A stretch of DNA of 64,000 bases from CAWJTN01 sp963845895 (lineage in GTDB: Bacteria > Patescibacteriota > Microgenomatia > UBA1406 > GWC2-37-13): the NCBI GenBank assembly GCA_963845895.1, contig CAWJTN010000001.1, positions 124,001-188,000 of the forward strand. Direction: 5' to 3'. The position numbers were made by a program, and so were the translations under genes. Under the pieces are notes generated by a model that was not told the DNA's origin, did not search any database, and saw only the letters and a list, made by a program, of their open reading frames with translations. Positions 15,528-24,117 of the stretch are shown piece by piece. Position 1 is the stretch's first letter. The number at the start of each line of letters is the position of its first letter.

Positions 15528-17688
15528 GGTTATCTTCTTCCTCTTGCGGAGCTTTGGGAAATACTAACGGTTGTTCGTGAGGAAGAATAATCATATCGAG
15601 GCGGATATGTTCTTCTTCCCTGAAAAGAAGCATTTCACCGATCCCCAAATGCCCTAGCTGGCCTTTTTCCTCATCAGTCATGGGATAGATCGTTCCAATA
15701 TCTCCTAGAGTCGCGTAGGCCTGCTTAAGAAGGATTTTCGTCTCGGAGTTAGTAATAATTGCCTTACCGTATTCCTTCCTTAAAAAATCCTCAACATCCT
15801 GAGTTATTGAAACCACTCCGACATTTCGTTTTCGGGCCTGTTTAACCAGTTCCCGGTAAAACACCGCCACGTCGTCATCGACCAGAAGTTTGTGGGCTTC
15901 ATCAATAAATAACATGCGCTTTCTTTCTGTCTGTTTATTGAATAAATTCCAGATTAAAGACGTAAGAAGATACATCGCCGGATCGCGTTTCTCATCCTTT
16001 TTGAGATCATAAAGATCCAAAACGATTAAGTCACTATTAAGCTCCAGTTTCCGAGTCGAACTAAACACTCCCCGTAAACTTCCGGTCGACAACACGCTTA
16101 GATCTTGATACATGGGGTTATCTTTTAGAAGTTCCAAAAGATTATCAAAATTAGGCACACCGGAATCGTAGAGTTTAATCAGTTTTTCGTCCAGCAATGC
16201 TCCGTCATAGTGGTGCTGGGAGATAAAGAACTTGAAGAAGGTCTTGAGAGTGGAAATATGGTCTAATATTTCATTTTCTTTGGAGCTCTGGACATAAAAG
16301 GGATTAATGCCATTCTCCCGAGAGAACTGGATTACTTCCCCTCCAAGTTTTCTGGCTAAATCGACATATTCCCGCTCCGGATCAATAACTACACTCTGGA
16401 TGCCTTGCAGATACAGACGGTAAAGAAGAGCTTTGGCCGTCACACTTTTCCCCGACCCAGAGACTCCAAAAATATTGATATTGTTGTTTCGGGAGGTAAA
16501 GGGATTTAAAAATACGAGACTGTTGTTGTAGGCATTAACTCCCATGAATATTCCCTCTGGATCAGACAGTTGTTTGGAAACAAACGGCATAAGGTACGAA
16601 GCAGCAGTTGATTGGATGATTCGATTCTCCTTAACGTGGTCTTCATTAAAGGGAAGCATTGTTTTAAATGCTTGTTTTTGGCCAAAAGTGTAGGTATTGA
16701 AGGTCAAATCCATTCCTCCGGCGATATTTTGCAATCTCTTATGTAAACTGTCCAGCTCTTTCTTATCTTTTGCTTCAAGTTCCAAGTAAAACGAATAGAC
16801 TACGCCTTTTTCTGATTCGTGGACAAGTTCATCAATAAAACTGGCCACTTCTTCCATGTTTTTATCCAGTTGTTGGTCTCGCACCTTTCCGTCCCGTAAC
16901 CGTTCATTTTGTTGCATTTCTAATACAGATAATCTCTGCTTAGCTTTCTTAAGAAGTTCCGCACTCGTTGCCGGTTCAACAAAGATACTAATCGTAAACG
17001 GAAGATCACTGGTTAGAAGTTTGAAGAAAACATACGGACTTAAAAAGGCTGGAATATCGGCAAGATAATAGATTCGTTTCAGCCCGTCACCTATTGCAAT
17101 TGTCGAATCTGTAGTTTTAAGATACTCACTCTTGTAACCATTAGTGCCATTAGTATCGATTTCCAGCAGACCGGTATCTGACTTTTTGAGGATAATGTGC
17201 TCGTAGTTCGTATGATTTACGCTTTTTACTTGATCTTCGTACTGGTTGAGACTCTTTTTGTAGGCAAAGAGGTTTTTCAATTTATCCAGAGGATATCTAC
17301 CCGTGGCCATTTGAGGTTTTGATATCCCGGAAATCTCGCTAATAGCAAAATGTGATTTACTGATGACTTCCTGTTGTGTCCTAACAATCTCCATAAGCTG
17401 CTCGATTTCACTCTTAAGAATCGAGGAGGTAATTTTGTCCGCCTGGCCATTTAAGTTCTTATCGAAGAGCTTTCCCTCAAACGCTTTCAGATCCTTTAGG
17501 TTAGTTTCATAAAGATCATGCTGTCTTTTAAGTTTTCTGGTTTCAAGGGATAATTGGCCTTCAAGATCGGTTAGTTTATCAACCCGTCCTTGCAAGGCTT
17601 CTCCCAAACGAAATTGCAGGATTTTTGTCTGAATCCCTTTGATAAATCCTTTTCTTGATCGTTTTGTTTGAAGTTTTTGGTTTTTCAT
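15514..17688 (-). CDS. VirB4/TraC-like type IV secretion ATPase
   Basis: This 724-residue ATPase has Walker A GVSGSGKSVTAKALL (around residue 407-421), PEREYVDLARKLGG, Walker B RMLFIDEAHKLL (about 592-603) and a VGVVSITQDVEDFL segment, the conserved signs of VirB4. The N-terminal 200 residues are helical and basic. VirB4 energises pilus biogenesis and substrate transfer at the cytoplasmic face. The gene overlaps its upstream neighbour by 4 nt and its downstream neighbour by 14 nt, consistent with an operon with fixed subunit ratios. It lacks any sign of truncation. Confidence 0.92.
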   Translation of the reverse strand: MKNQKLQTKRSRKGFIKGIQTKILQFRLGEALQGRVDKLTDLEGQLSLETRKLKRQHDLYETNLKDLKAFEGKLFDKNLNGQADKITSSILKSEIEQLMEIVRTQQEVISKSHFAISEISGISKPQMATGRYPLDKLKNLFAYKKSLNQYEDQVKSVNHTNYEHIILKKSDTGLLEIDTNGTNGYKSEYLKTTDSTIAIGDGLKRIYYLADIPAFLSPYVFFKLLTSDLPFTISIFVEPATSAELLKKAKQRLSVLEMQQNERLRDGKVRDQQLDKNMEEVASFIDELVHESEKGVVYSFYLELEAKDKKELDSLHKRLQNIAGGMDLTFNTYTFGQKQAFKTMLPFNEDHVKENRIIQSTAASYLMPFVSKQLSDPEGIFMGVNAYNNSLVFLNPFTSRNNNINIFGVSGSGKSVTAKALLYRLYLQGIQSVVIDPEREYVDLARKLGGEVIQFSRENGINPFYVQSSKENEILDHISTLKTFFKFFISQHHYDGALLDEKLIKLYDSGVPNFDNLLELLKDNPMYQDLSVLSTGSLRGVFSSTRKLELNSDLIVLDLYDLKKDEKRDPAMYLLTSLIWNLFNKQTERKRMLFIDEAHKLLVDDDVAVFYRELVKQARKRNVGVVSITQDVEDFLRKEYGKAIITNSETKILLKQAYATLGDIGTIYPMTDEEKGQLGHLGIGEMLLFREEEHIRLDMIILPHEQPLVFPKAPQEEEDNHEDR

Positions 17689-18494
17689 CTTAGTTGTTGC
17701 TTCATAAAATTAATAATTTCCTCATTTAAAAGGGGTCGGATAGTAAGATTGCTTGAAGTAGAAGCTGATGCAAATCGTAATGTAATGTCGTTTAGTTTAG
17801 ACACTCCGGCTAATGTCGATTTTGGCTTTGCAGTTTCGGCAGAAACGGAAAAAATGACAAAATACGAGAGTGTATTGAATTCATTTGTCTTAACTAGGTT
17901 GGTTAAATCCTCAATATAAGTGCTAATTAATGACTCCGTCTTTTGAGAAGATTTGGAGTATAGGGTAAATATATGTTTTGAGTAATCATCAATCGTTGCT
18001 TGTTGTTTCTTGACCAAAATCTGGGCCTGAGACGGTAATACATGGATCATCTGCTTAATCTTTATAAAGAAGTGCTCCCGGTCTTGTTCATTCAGTAGTG
18101 AAATGTCGTACGGTTCAATCTCAAATACTCTGATGAGAGCGTTTGGTCTAACAATCATGTTGTCCTGGATCGTAAAGTCAGTAAAATATGAGTCAATTTT
18201 TGGTGCTCGTTGGTCTCTTGGCGAAACAGAATGAGTGACGGCTCTTGGAACCAGCCTGCTTATCGGTTGGTTATCGATTTTCTGTGTTAGAAGAGCGACA
18301 AAGGCTAATTCAAAAACAAATAGAGTTGACAGATAATACCCCAACTGAAATAAATGTAGACCATACATAAAGATGACATAGAGAACCGCCGCAATACATA
18401 AACCGCCAATAACGGCTAAAACTGTATCGGTAAACAGTAAACTTCGTAAAACATTGACTCTGATATCGTCTTTATAGATTCTGACTGTTTTCAT
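17685..18494 (-). CDS. PrgI/VirB3-like membrane protein with VirB4-type N-terminal domain
   Basis: Two closely spaced membrane helices (about 19-70) follow a short basic N-terminus, as in PrgI/VirB3 proteins of Gram-positive and CPR secretion systems. After residue 110 comes a soluble domain (YFTDFTIQDNMIV, VFEIEPYDISLLNEQ, KIKQMIHVLPSQAQILVKKQ) that resembles the N-terminal domain of VirB4/TraC proteins. The usual VirB3 is only about 100 residues, so this looks like VirB3 joined to a VirB4 N-terminal module. It overlaps the genes on both sides by 4 nt. Confidence 0.75.
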   Translation of the reverse strand: MKTVRIYKDDIRVNVLRSLLFTDTVLAVIGGLCIAAVLYVIFMYGLHLFQLGYYLSTLFVFELAFVALLTQKIDNQPISRLVPRAVTHSVSPRDQRAPKIDSYFTDFTIQDNMIVRPNALIRVFEIEPYDISLLNEQDREHFFIKIKQMIHVLPSQAQILVKKQQATIDDYSKHIFTLYSKSSQKTESLISTYIEDLTNLVKTNEFNTLSYFVIFSVSAETAKPKSTLAGVSKLNDITLRFASASTSSNLTIRPLLNEEIINFMKQQLR

Positions 18495-20233
18495 AGCTCT
18501 TTATCGGTATATAAACGAATAATTCTGTCCTTACCACCCATTGAGCCGTAGCGCTTGATCATCACTCCGGATACCCCCAGAGATTTATTTCTTTCGCGAG
18601 TAAGATCCAAAAAGTTCCTGACCCGTTCCGGGGAATTGGTTGAAGACAGATAGCTGACATTGGGATCTTTATTCATTTTCTTAGCTTCTTGGTCTATGAC
18701 ACGGTTATGAGGATTAATCCTATCGTTGGCAAACAGTGATGGATCGATGAACTGCTCATTGTTGAGTTGAACGGTACGGATATCTTTTTGAAGGGCTCCG
18801 TCTTGAACAGCGTCGTTTCGAGAGGTGTAAATTGAGGTTAAACCGGTCTTCGGATTACTGTAGCTGTAACCAGTGCCCGATACAGAGACAATTCCCTGAT
18901 TCTTGTTTTCCATCGCTACTTGATAGCCCTGTTTTGATAGGTCCGAAGAAAATGAACCGGGTATAACTGTTGATTCTTTTCCTGCTCCTTGACTCCAATT
19001 TCGTGGGTAGTAACTGTAGCCTTGTTTGGCAACTCCCCCTATCTGATTGGGGTCGCCACCACTATTACCACCACCACCTTTATCACTTTGTGCGCCTTTA
19101 GTAGTATTGGCTTTGTAGGCGTTGACCAGACCCGATCCCTTAGCAATAAGACCGCGTAAGACTCCGGGGGCGGAAGTGATGGTTGAGGTGGTTGCTCGGG
19201 TAGCAACGGCAGCTTGCATATTAGTGGCAAAGCTTCCCCAGAAGTCGCCAAATATCCGGCCAACCAAGACGTTTACCCCTCCCAGGAAGAAGAGAAAACC
19301 AGTATAGAAGAAAAGTAGTCCGATACTTGGTCCTTTGGCTTTCAAAAGGCTATCAAAAATATCTGTCGCTATGGCAAATCCTAAAACAAAGGCCGGCTGA
19401 GCGATGAGAAACGTAAACCAAGTTTTAAAGAAGGTGAATACAATCTGTTCGGTCTTTTCTGATAGAGCAAAAGGAATAACCACAGGATACAAAACACCTA
19501 AAAAGAGAATGGCCGCAAACCTGATGACAAACTGGAAGCCGATATAGATTAAGCCAAACAGGAGAAACAGGAATGTGATGGCAAAAAGAAGTATTTGGAC
19601 AATGAACTTACCTAAGGAATTTAAGACTCCGGACGCAAGCGATAAATCAAACGAAGGAATCCCATATTGGTCACTGTTGGTATTGTTAATTTGTGCTGAT
19701 GTTTGGTCAAAATAGTCATTTAAAAATGAGGTCATTGTTTGAGTATTAGAGATTTTACTGACAAGAAGATTGTTAAATTGGACACTGTAGGAAAGAACGT
19801 AGGGCGTTGTGATAAACAGAACCACAACAATTAAGAGCCGGACGAAAAAACTTTTTAAAGAGTATAAATTTTCAGAACCAAGTCTCCCAATGGCAAAAGC
19901 CGCAACGATAATGGCTACCAAAGGCAAGGCAATCTGATAAAACATGTCCCGGTATTTGGTCATCCCTGGAATTTGTGAGTTGTCTTTAAGAACAATAGGA
20001 TTAGCCAGAGGATCTGGTGTATAAAAGATAAATCCGCCTAAAAACGAATCGAATCCGGTTATGAAGGTCTTAAGAAGGCCCACAATTACTGAAGGTTGAT
20101 TTTGAACGGTGAATTGGTTTACAAACTGGACTTGAGGAGCAGGAGTAGGAGTTGGTGTGTTATCTGCAATAGCAACGGACGGATTAAGAAGAAAGAGGAA
20201 GGTTGTAAAAAGGATAATAATAAGGAACTTCAT
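18491..20233 (-). CDS. VirB6/TrbL-like polytopic channel protein
   Basis: The protein starts with a cleavable-looking signal (MKFLIIILFTTFLFLLNPSV) and has about six hydrophobic segments, then a glycine-rich linker (GGGGNSGGDP) and a soluble C-terminal domain. This layout fits VirB6/TrbL proteins that form the inner-membrane channel. The frame extends upstream to 20278, but I chose the ATG at 20233 because it starts the signal peptide and avoids overlap with the pilin gene. Upstream is the VirB2-like gene, downstream the PrgI/VirB3-like gene. Family assignment rests on topology and context. Confidence 0.75.
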   Translation of the reverse strand: MKFLIIILFTTFLFLLNPSVAIADNTPTPTPAPQVQFVNQFTVQNQPSVIVGLLKTFITGFDSFLGGFIFYTPDPLANPIVLKDNSQIPGMTKYRDMFYQIALPLVAIIVAAFAIGRLGSENLYSLKSFFVRLLIVVVLFITTPYVLSYSVQFNNLLVSKISNTQTMTSFLNDYFDQTSAQINNTNSDQYGIPSFDLSLASGVLNSLGKFIVQILLFAITFLFLLFGLIYIGFQFVIRFAAILFLGVLYPVVIPFALSEKTEQIVFTFFKTWFTFLIAQPAFVLGFAIATDIFDSLLKAKGPSIGLLFFYTGFLFFLGGVNVLVGRIFGDFWGSFATNMQAAVATRATTSTITSAPGVLRGLIAKGSGLVNAYKANTTKGAQSDKGGGGNSGGDPNQIGGVAKQGYSYYPRNWSQGAGKESTVIPGSFSSDLSKQGYQVAMENKNQGIVSVSGTGYSYSNPKTGLTSIYTSRNDAVQDGALQKDIRTVQLNNEQFIDPSLFANDRINPHNRVIDQEAKKMNKDPNVSYLSSTNSPERVRNFLDLTRERNKSLGVSGVMIKRYGSMGGKDRIIRLYTDKEL

Positions 20234-20249
20234 ACATATGAATGTTGCT

Positions 20250-20528
20250 TTAGACTGTCCCACCAACAAATTTACCAATAATTCCTGCTAATGTTGAGGC
20301 ACCAAAGATCAAAAGACCGCCAATAAGAATATTGATTATCCAGCCCTTTAACCGTGCTTTTCTATCGGTGTCGTCACCACTAGTAACAAGAAAAACTCCT
20401 AGAGTTGCGATGGCGATAGCCATAATTGGGAGGGAATACCACTGAAGTGTTTTGACGATTCCCCACAACAGTTGATCAAGATTTGTAAACTGAAGTGGTT
20501 GAGCAGAGTTGTAACCAGATGTATCCAT
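20250..20528 (-). CDS. VirB2/TrbC-like pilin subunit
   Basis: The 92-residue protein has two membrane helices (about 32-51 and 63-87) split by a short charged loop (SGDDTDRKARLKG), the standard VirB2/TrbC pilin shape, here without an obvious cleaved signal. It is the first gene of the minus-strand secretion operon, and the region before it (20529-20580) holds a TATAAT-like box. VirB2 polymerises into the conjugative pilus or lines the channel. Small size and layout support the call; sequence motifs alone would be weak. Confidence 0.72.
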   Translation of the reverse strand: MDTSGYNSAQPLQFTNLDQLLWGIVKTLQWYSLPIMAIAIATLGVFLVTSGDDTDRKARLKGWIINILIGGLLIFGASTLAGIIGKFVGGTV

Positions 20529-20830
20529 AAATTTTCGTTAAATTTGATAACGGCCTATATTATATACCTATATAAATTGGAAATCAAGCCGAATATATAG
20601 TTATAGCTTATTGGGACGACTATTAGCAAAAGTGGCTGGATATATTAAATAATTTTATTAGTTATTAATACAACCTTATAATATTATTATGTAGTGAGAA
20701 GGAAATTTTTTATTTAGAGCTCGTTTACTACCTGGTTAATTAATTTTCCTGCTATAATAGCGTGTAGTTGACCTTGAAGGCAAAACTATTCGGATTTCTT
20801 TTTTCTCATCATTTTGATCGTAAGCGACCA
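20529..20830. other. Gap with T4SS promoter and a possible element end
   Basis: Next to the pilin gene, CGTTA (20536-20540) pairs with TAACG (20548-20552), and a minus-strand TATAAT-like box lies in the AT-rich run at about 20556-20570; this is probably the operon promoter. The rest is AT-rich. On the minus strand an open frame of about 50 codons, containing NRIMVAYDQNDEK, ends at 20736; it overlaps the broken helicase tail and may be a gene remnant from the integrated element. No recognisable att site. Confidence 0.4.
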
Positions 20831-21763
20831 TTATCCGGTTAATCCAAGGGAGAAAAAGTTCGAAAGAAAATGCGGACGGGTCTGGTTTTTTGAAATAACT
20901 TTATAGGCAAAGTCCAGAATATTCTGTGTTGATCTATAGTTCTCCTCAAGATGGAAGATCCTAACATCGGGAAAATCTTCCTTGAATTTTTCCAAATTTC
21001 TCATGTCTGCTCCCCGCCAAGAATAGATACTCTGGGAAAAATCTCCGACTGACGTAACTTTTTTATATTTTTCTGAGAGAAGTTTTGTCAACAAATACTG
21101 GATATAGTTTGTGTCCTGAAACTCATCGACCAGAAGATAAGGATACCTGTCCTGATATTTTTCCAAAATCTTTTCATGCCTCATAAAAAGATTTACAGTT
21201 TCCAGAATCAGATCATCAAAATCCAGAGCATTATTCTTCCGAAGTTCTTTCTGATAAAGAACATAAACTTCGGCAACCATTGGAGCGCTGTAATCTGAAA
21301 ATAGTTCGAGATAGCGCTCCGGTGAAATCAGTTGATTTTTTGCAGCTGAAATCCGGTTGAGGAAAAAAGAAGGAGTGTATTTTTTAATTTCAAGTTTTTT
21401 AATGATTTTTTTCAAAAGAGAAAATGAATCATCCTCATCAAAAATCACAAAGTTATTATCAAACCCGAGATGATTAGCTTCCCTTCTTAAAATCATGCAA
21501 CAAAATGAGTGAAAAGTTCCGATAAATCCCAATCTTTTCAACCCCATCCTTTGTTTCATCTCGTTTGCTGCTTTATTTGTAAAGGTGATCATCACGATAT
21601 TTAAAGGAGAAATATGATTATTTTCAACAAGGTTTAAAACTTTGTAAACCAAAACTCTTGTTTTTCCGCTCCCAGCACCTGCCAAAATTATCGAAGGACC
21701 ATTAATATAAGAGACAGCTTCTTTTTGTTGTTTGTTTAAATGTTTGAATAAATCATCAGACAT
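20831..21763 (-). pseudogene. UvrD/PcrA-type helicase lacking its C-terminal half
   Basis: The N-terminal half of a superfamily 1 helicase is clear: Q-motif LNKQQKEAV, Walker A AGAGSGKT, TFTNKAANEMKQRM (Ia), LVDEFQDTN (II), GDFSQSIYSWRGAD (III) and EENYRSTQNIL (IV). The frame then ends after KNQTRPH plus 13 unrelated-looking residues, at 310 residues instead of about 650-750, so motifs V and VI are missing and the product should be inactive as a helicase. The break coincides with the end of the conjugative element, suggesting integration into the gene. An assembly join is the alternative. Confidence 0.8.
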
Positions 21764-21778
21764 AGACTATAATTATAG
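21744..21778. promoter_or_regulatory. Back-to-back promoter between the helicase and tpiA genes
   Basis: The 20-bp gap contains the perfect palindrome CTATAATTATAG (21767-21778), which gives a TATAAT box on both strands. On the plus strand TTGAAT (21744-21749) with an 18-bp spacer completes a promoter. Start codons lie only about 10 nt from each -10 box, so both mRNAs would be leaderless or nearly so. Confidence 0.5.
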
Positions 21779-21783
21779 ACGAT

Positions 21784-22428
21784 ATGAAATACTTTATAGC
21801 CAACTGGAAAACAAATAAAACTTTAGAAGAGACATTGCAGTGGATAGATATATTTACTAAAAATTGGAAAAACGATCCGAATAGAATGATAATTATCGCT
21901 ACATCATACCCGTTTATTATTCCATTAAAACAAAAAACAACTAACTTTAGCAACATAAAGATTTCTACTCAAGATATTTCCATGTTTGGTAAGGGTAGTT
22001 TTACAGGTGAAGTGGCGGCTGAAGAGCTTGCGGGAATCATCGATTACGCCATTATTGGTCACAGTGAAAGAAGAGAGCGGTTTCATGAGGATAACGAAAT
22101 GCTTTTTAAAAAAGCTGCCAATGCTTTAAAATTTGGTATCATTCCAATTTTCTGCATAAGAGACGACAACGACCCCATACCCGAAGAAGTAACCATAGTC
22201 GCCTACGAACCTGTTTATGCAATAGGGACAGGTAAAAACGAAGAAGTAGATAAAGTACTAGAAATGAAAGAAAAAATTAAACTGCCGGCAAAAGCAATTT
22301 TTTTATACGGAGGAAGTATTGATCCTAGAAATATCTTATCTTACATAAGCTCTCCAGAAATAAACGGATTTTTGGTAGGAGGTTCATCTTTGGATCCGAT
22401 CGGATTTCAAAAAATATGTCAAAGTTAA
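21784..22428 (+). CDS. tpiA: Triosephosphate isomerase, compact form
   Basis: The enzyme interconverts dihydroxyacetone phosphate and glyceraldehyde 3-phosphate in glycolysis. Catalytic signs are all present: N7-x-K9 in FIANWKTN, the His of IIGHSERR, the Glu of VAYEPVYAIGTG with loop 6, and phosphate-binding YGGS and VGGSSL. At 214 residues it is about 35 shorter than usual; the missing part is the helix-loop stretch between FCIRDD and the catalytic Glu. The last 13 nt overlap the LCP gene. No Shine-Dalgarno is seen and the message may be leaderless. Confidence 0.93.
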   Translation: MKYFIANWKTNKTLEETLQWIDIFTKNWKNDPNRMIIIATSYPFIIPLKQKTTNFSNIKISTQDISMFGKGSFTGEVAAEELAGIIDYAIIGHSERRERFHEDNEMLFKKAANALKFGIIPIFCIRDDNDPIPEEVTIVAYEPVYAIGTGKNEEVDKVLEMKEKIKLPAKAIFLYGGSIDPRNILSYISSPEINGFLVGGSSLDPIGFQKICQS

Positions 22429-23462
22429 AGTTTATTATATTCGCAGTTATCGCCTTATTTTTATTGGCTAGTTATTTTGTCATCAAGCCTTACTATGATT
22501 TTTTGACAAAAATAGTAAAAGTATCGCCTATCAAAACATTACTCTCATTTGATTCTCTAAAAACTTACAATAACCAAGTAACAATCCTTATTTTAGGAAT
22601 TGCTGGCGGAAATCATGATGGTCCTAACCTCTCGGACACTATAATTGTGGCTAACTATAATTTAAAGTCTAATAAACTTACAACTATCTCCATCCCGAGA
22701 GACATTTGGAGCGCCACTCTTCAAGATAAAATAAATAGCGCCTACGCTTACGGCGAAGCAAAAGAAGTTGGAGGAGGATTTAAATTGGCTAAAGCGGAAA
22801 TAGGGTCTGTCGTTGGAATTCCTTTAACATATGCTGCAGTTATAGACTTTGATAAATTCACCAAATTTATAGATTTCTTGGGTGGGGTTGATGTAAATGT
22901 CGAGAGATCTTTTGTTGATCATCAATTTCCGATAGCCGGTAAAGAAAATGATCCTTGTGGTGGCGACCCAGAATATAAGTGCAGATACGAAACGATTTCT
23001 TTCACAAAAGGTATGACTCATATGGATGGTGCGACTGCCTTAAATTTTGTCAGATCAAGACATGCTGAAGGCGAGGAAGGAACCGATTTTGCCCGTGAAC
23101 AAAGACAGCAAAAAGTTTTACAGGCCGTTAAGAATAAAGTTTTAACATTGATAAAGCAAAAGGATCTAAACAAACTTAAACAGCTCTATCAAGAAGCCAA
23201 TAATCTTGTTAAAAGGGATATTACAAACCAGCAGGTAGCAATAATCGCCAAGGATATCGTCTTTGAAAGAAATTTTTTGCAGACCGGAATTACTTTAGGA
23301 GAAAATTTCTTTAACGTACCTTCCTATAATCAATATAACGGACAATACGTGTTAATTCCAACGACTGGAAGTTTTGACCTGATTCATCAGTATATTCAGT
23401 GTTATATCAATTCAGAGAAAAACTGTGAAAATTTATATCCTTCGGCTCAAAATAACCAATGA
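22416..23462 (+). CDS. LytR-CpsA-Psr (LCP) family phosphotransferase
   Basis: One N-terminal membrane helix (about 4-24) is followed by an LCP domain: ILILGIAGGNHDGPNLSDTIIV, TTISIPRDIW with the conserved Arg-Asp, VDFDKF/FLGGVDV, and FVRSRHAE...FAREQRQQKV. LCP enzymes move lipid-linked glycans onto peptidoglycan or surface proteins outside the membrane. In this window, manC, a polyprenyl-phosphate sugar transferase and several glycosyltransferases could supply the glycan. A Cys pair (CGGDPEYKC) interrupts the domain. The start overlaps tpiA by 13 nt. Confidence 0.92.
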   Translation: MSKLKFIIFAVIALFLLASYFVIKPYYDFLTKIVKVSPIKTLLSFDSLKTYNNQVTILILGIAGGNHDGPNLSDTIIVANYNLKSNKLTTISIPRDIWSATLQDKINSAYAYGEAKEVGGGFKLAKAEIGSVVGIPLTYAAVIDFDKFTKFIDFLGGVDVNVERSFVDHQFPIAGKENDPCGGDPEYKCRYETISFTKGMTHMDGATALNFVRSRHAEGEEGTDFAREQRQQKVLQAVKNKVLTLIKQKDLNKLKQLYQEANNLVKRDITNQQVAIIAKDIVFERNFLQTGITLGENFFNVPSYNQYNGQYVLIPTTGSFDLIHQYIQCYINSEKNCENLYPSAQNNQ

Positions 23463-23477
23463 GTGTTTTATAACTGC

Positions 23478-24113
23478 CTAAAAAAGAAAAGAAAAAAATA
23501 TCAATATTGATCCTACTGAAAATAAAACCAGGAGATTATTAAAATTACCTGTTTCGGGTAGTGCAGTAACTGCTGCCTGCGTAGGACTGGGAGATGTAAC
23601 TTGAGCCGCTATTTCAGTTGGAGTTGGAGAAGTTGATCCCAAGGGAATTTCTGTAGGACTTGGTGTTAATGTCAAAGAAACTGAAGGTGTTGGGCTCTCG
23701 GAAACAGCTATGGTTTCGGTAGGAACAACAGTAACGGTTGGCGTAGGAATATTGGTAGCAGTCGGACGAACTGTTGGAACAACCGGAATTTGCGCAACTT
23801 TTTTTTGCATAGATCCCGCGAAAAATCCAACTAGCGTCACTGCACCGAAGATCAGAAGTAAAATAACTAAAAAAATTATTATAAGATTGGTTCTTTTTGA
23901 AGAAGAAATATTGACAACTTCATTTCCATTTATCGGTTGATTAATTGGTACAGACACCTGCAGATTTTGCTGGAATTGAGGAATTACAGGTTTCTTCTCA
24001 CCCTTGTTTTCTTTTTTTAAAAGAAATATTTCATAGATAAGAAAACCTAAGATTACTAAAAAAGCTATAAACGCTATTATATTTATTGACGATAAAAAAG
24101 CCAAAAGATCCAT
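23478..24113 (-). CDS. Membrane protein with C-terminal LPETG-type tail
   Basis: The 211-residue protein has an N-terminal membrane helix (about 9-31), a second at about 75-98, a long Thr/Pro/Ser-rich linker with repeated SPTPT-like units, and the end LPETG followed by a hydrophobic stretch. That tail looks like a sortase sorting signal, although the final charged residues are missing. No sortase gene is in the window. It follows the next protein on the same strand with 4 bp between, just downstream of the pilus PilN/PilO genes. Function is unknown; a surface or pilus-associated role is a guess. Confidence 0.65.
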   Translation of the reverse strand: MDLLAFLSSINIIAFIAFLVILGFLIYEIFLLKKENKGEKKPVIPQFQQNLQVSVPINQPINGNEVVNISSSKRTNLIIIFLVILLLIFGAVTLVGFFAGSMQKKVAQIPVVPTVRPTATNIPTPTVTVVPTETIAVSESPTPSVSLTLTPSPTEIPLGSTSPTPTEIAAQVTSPSPTQAAVTALPETGNFNNLLVLFSVGSILIFFSFLF

Positions 24114-24117
24114 AGAG

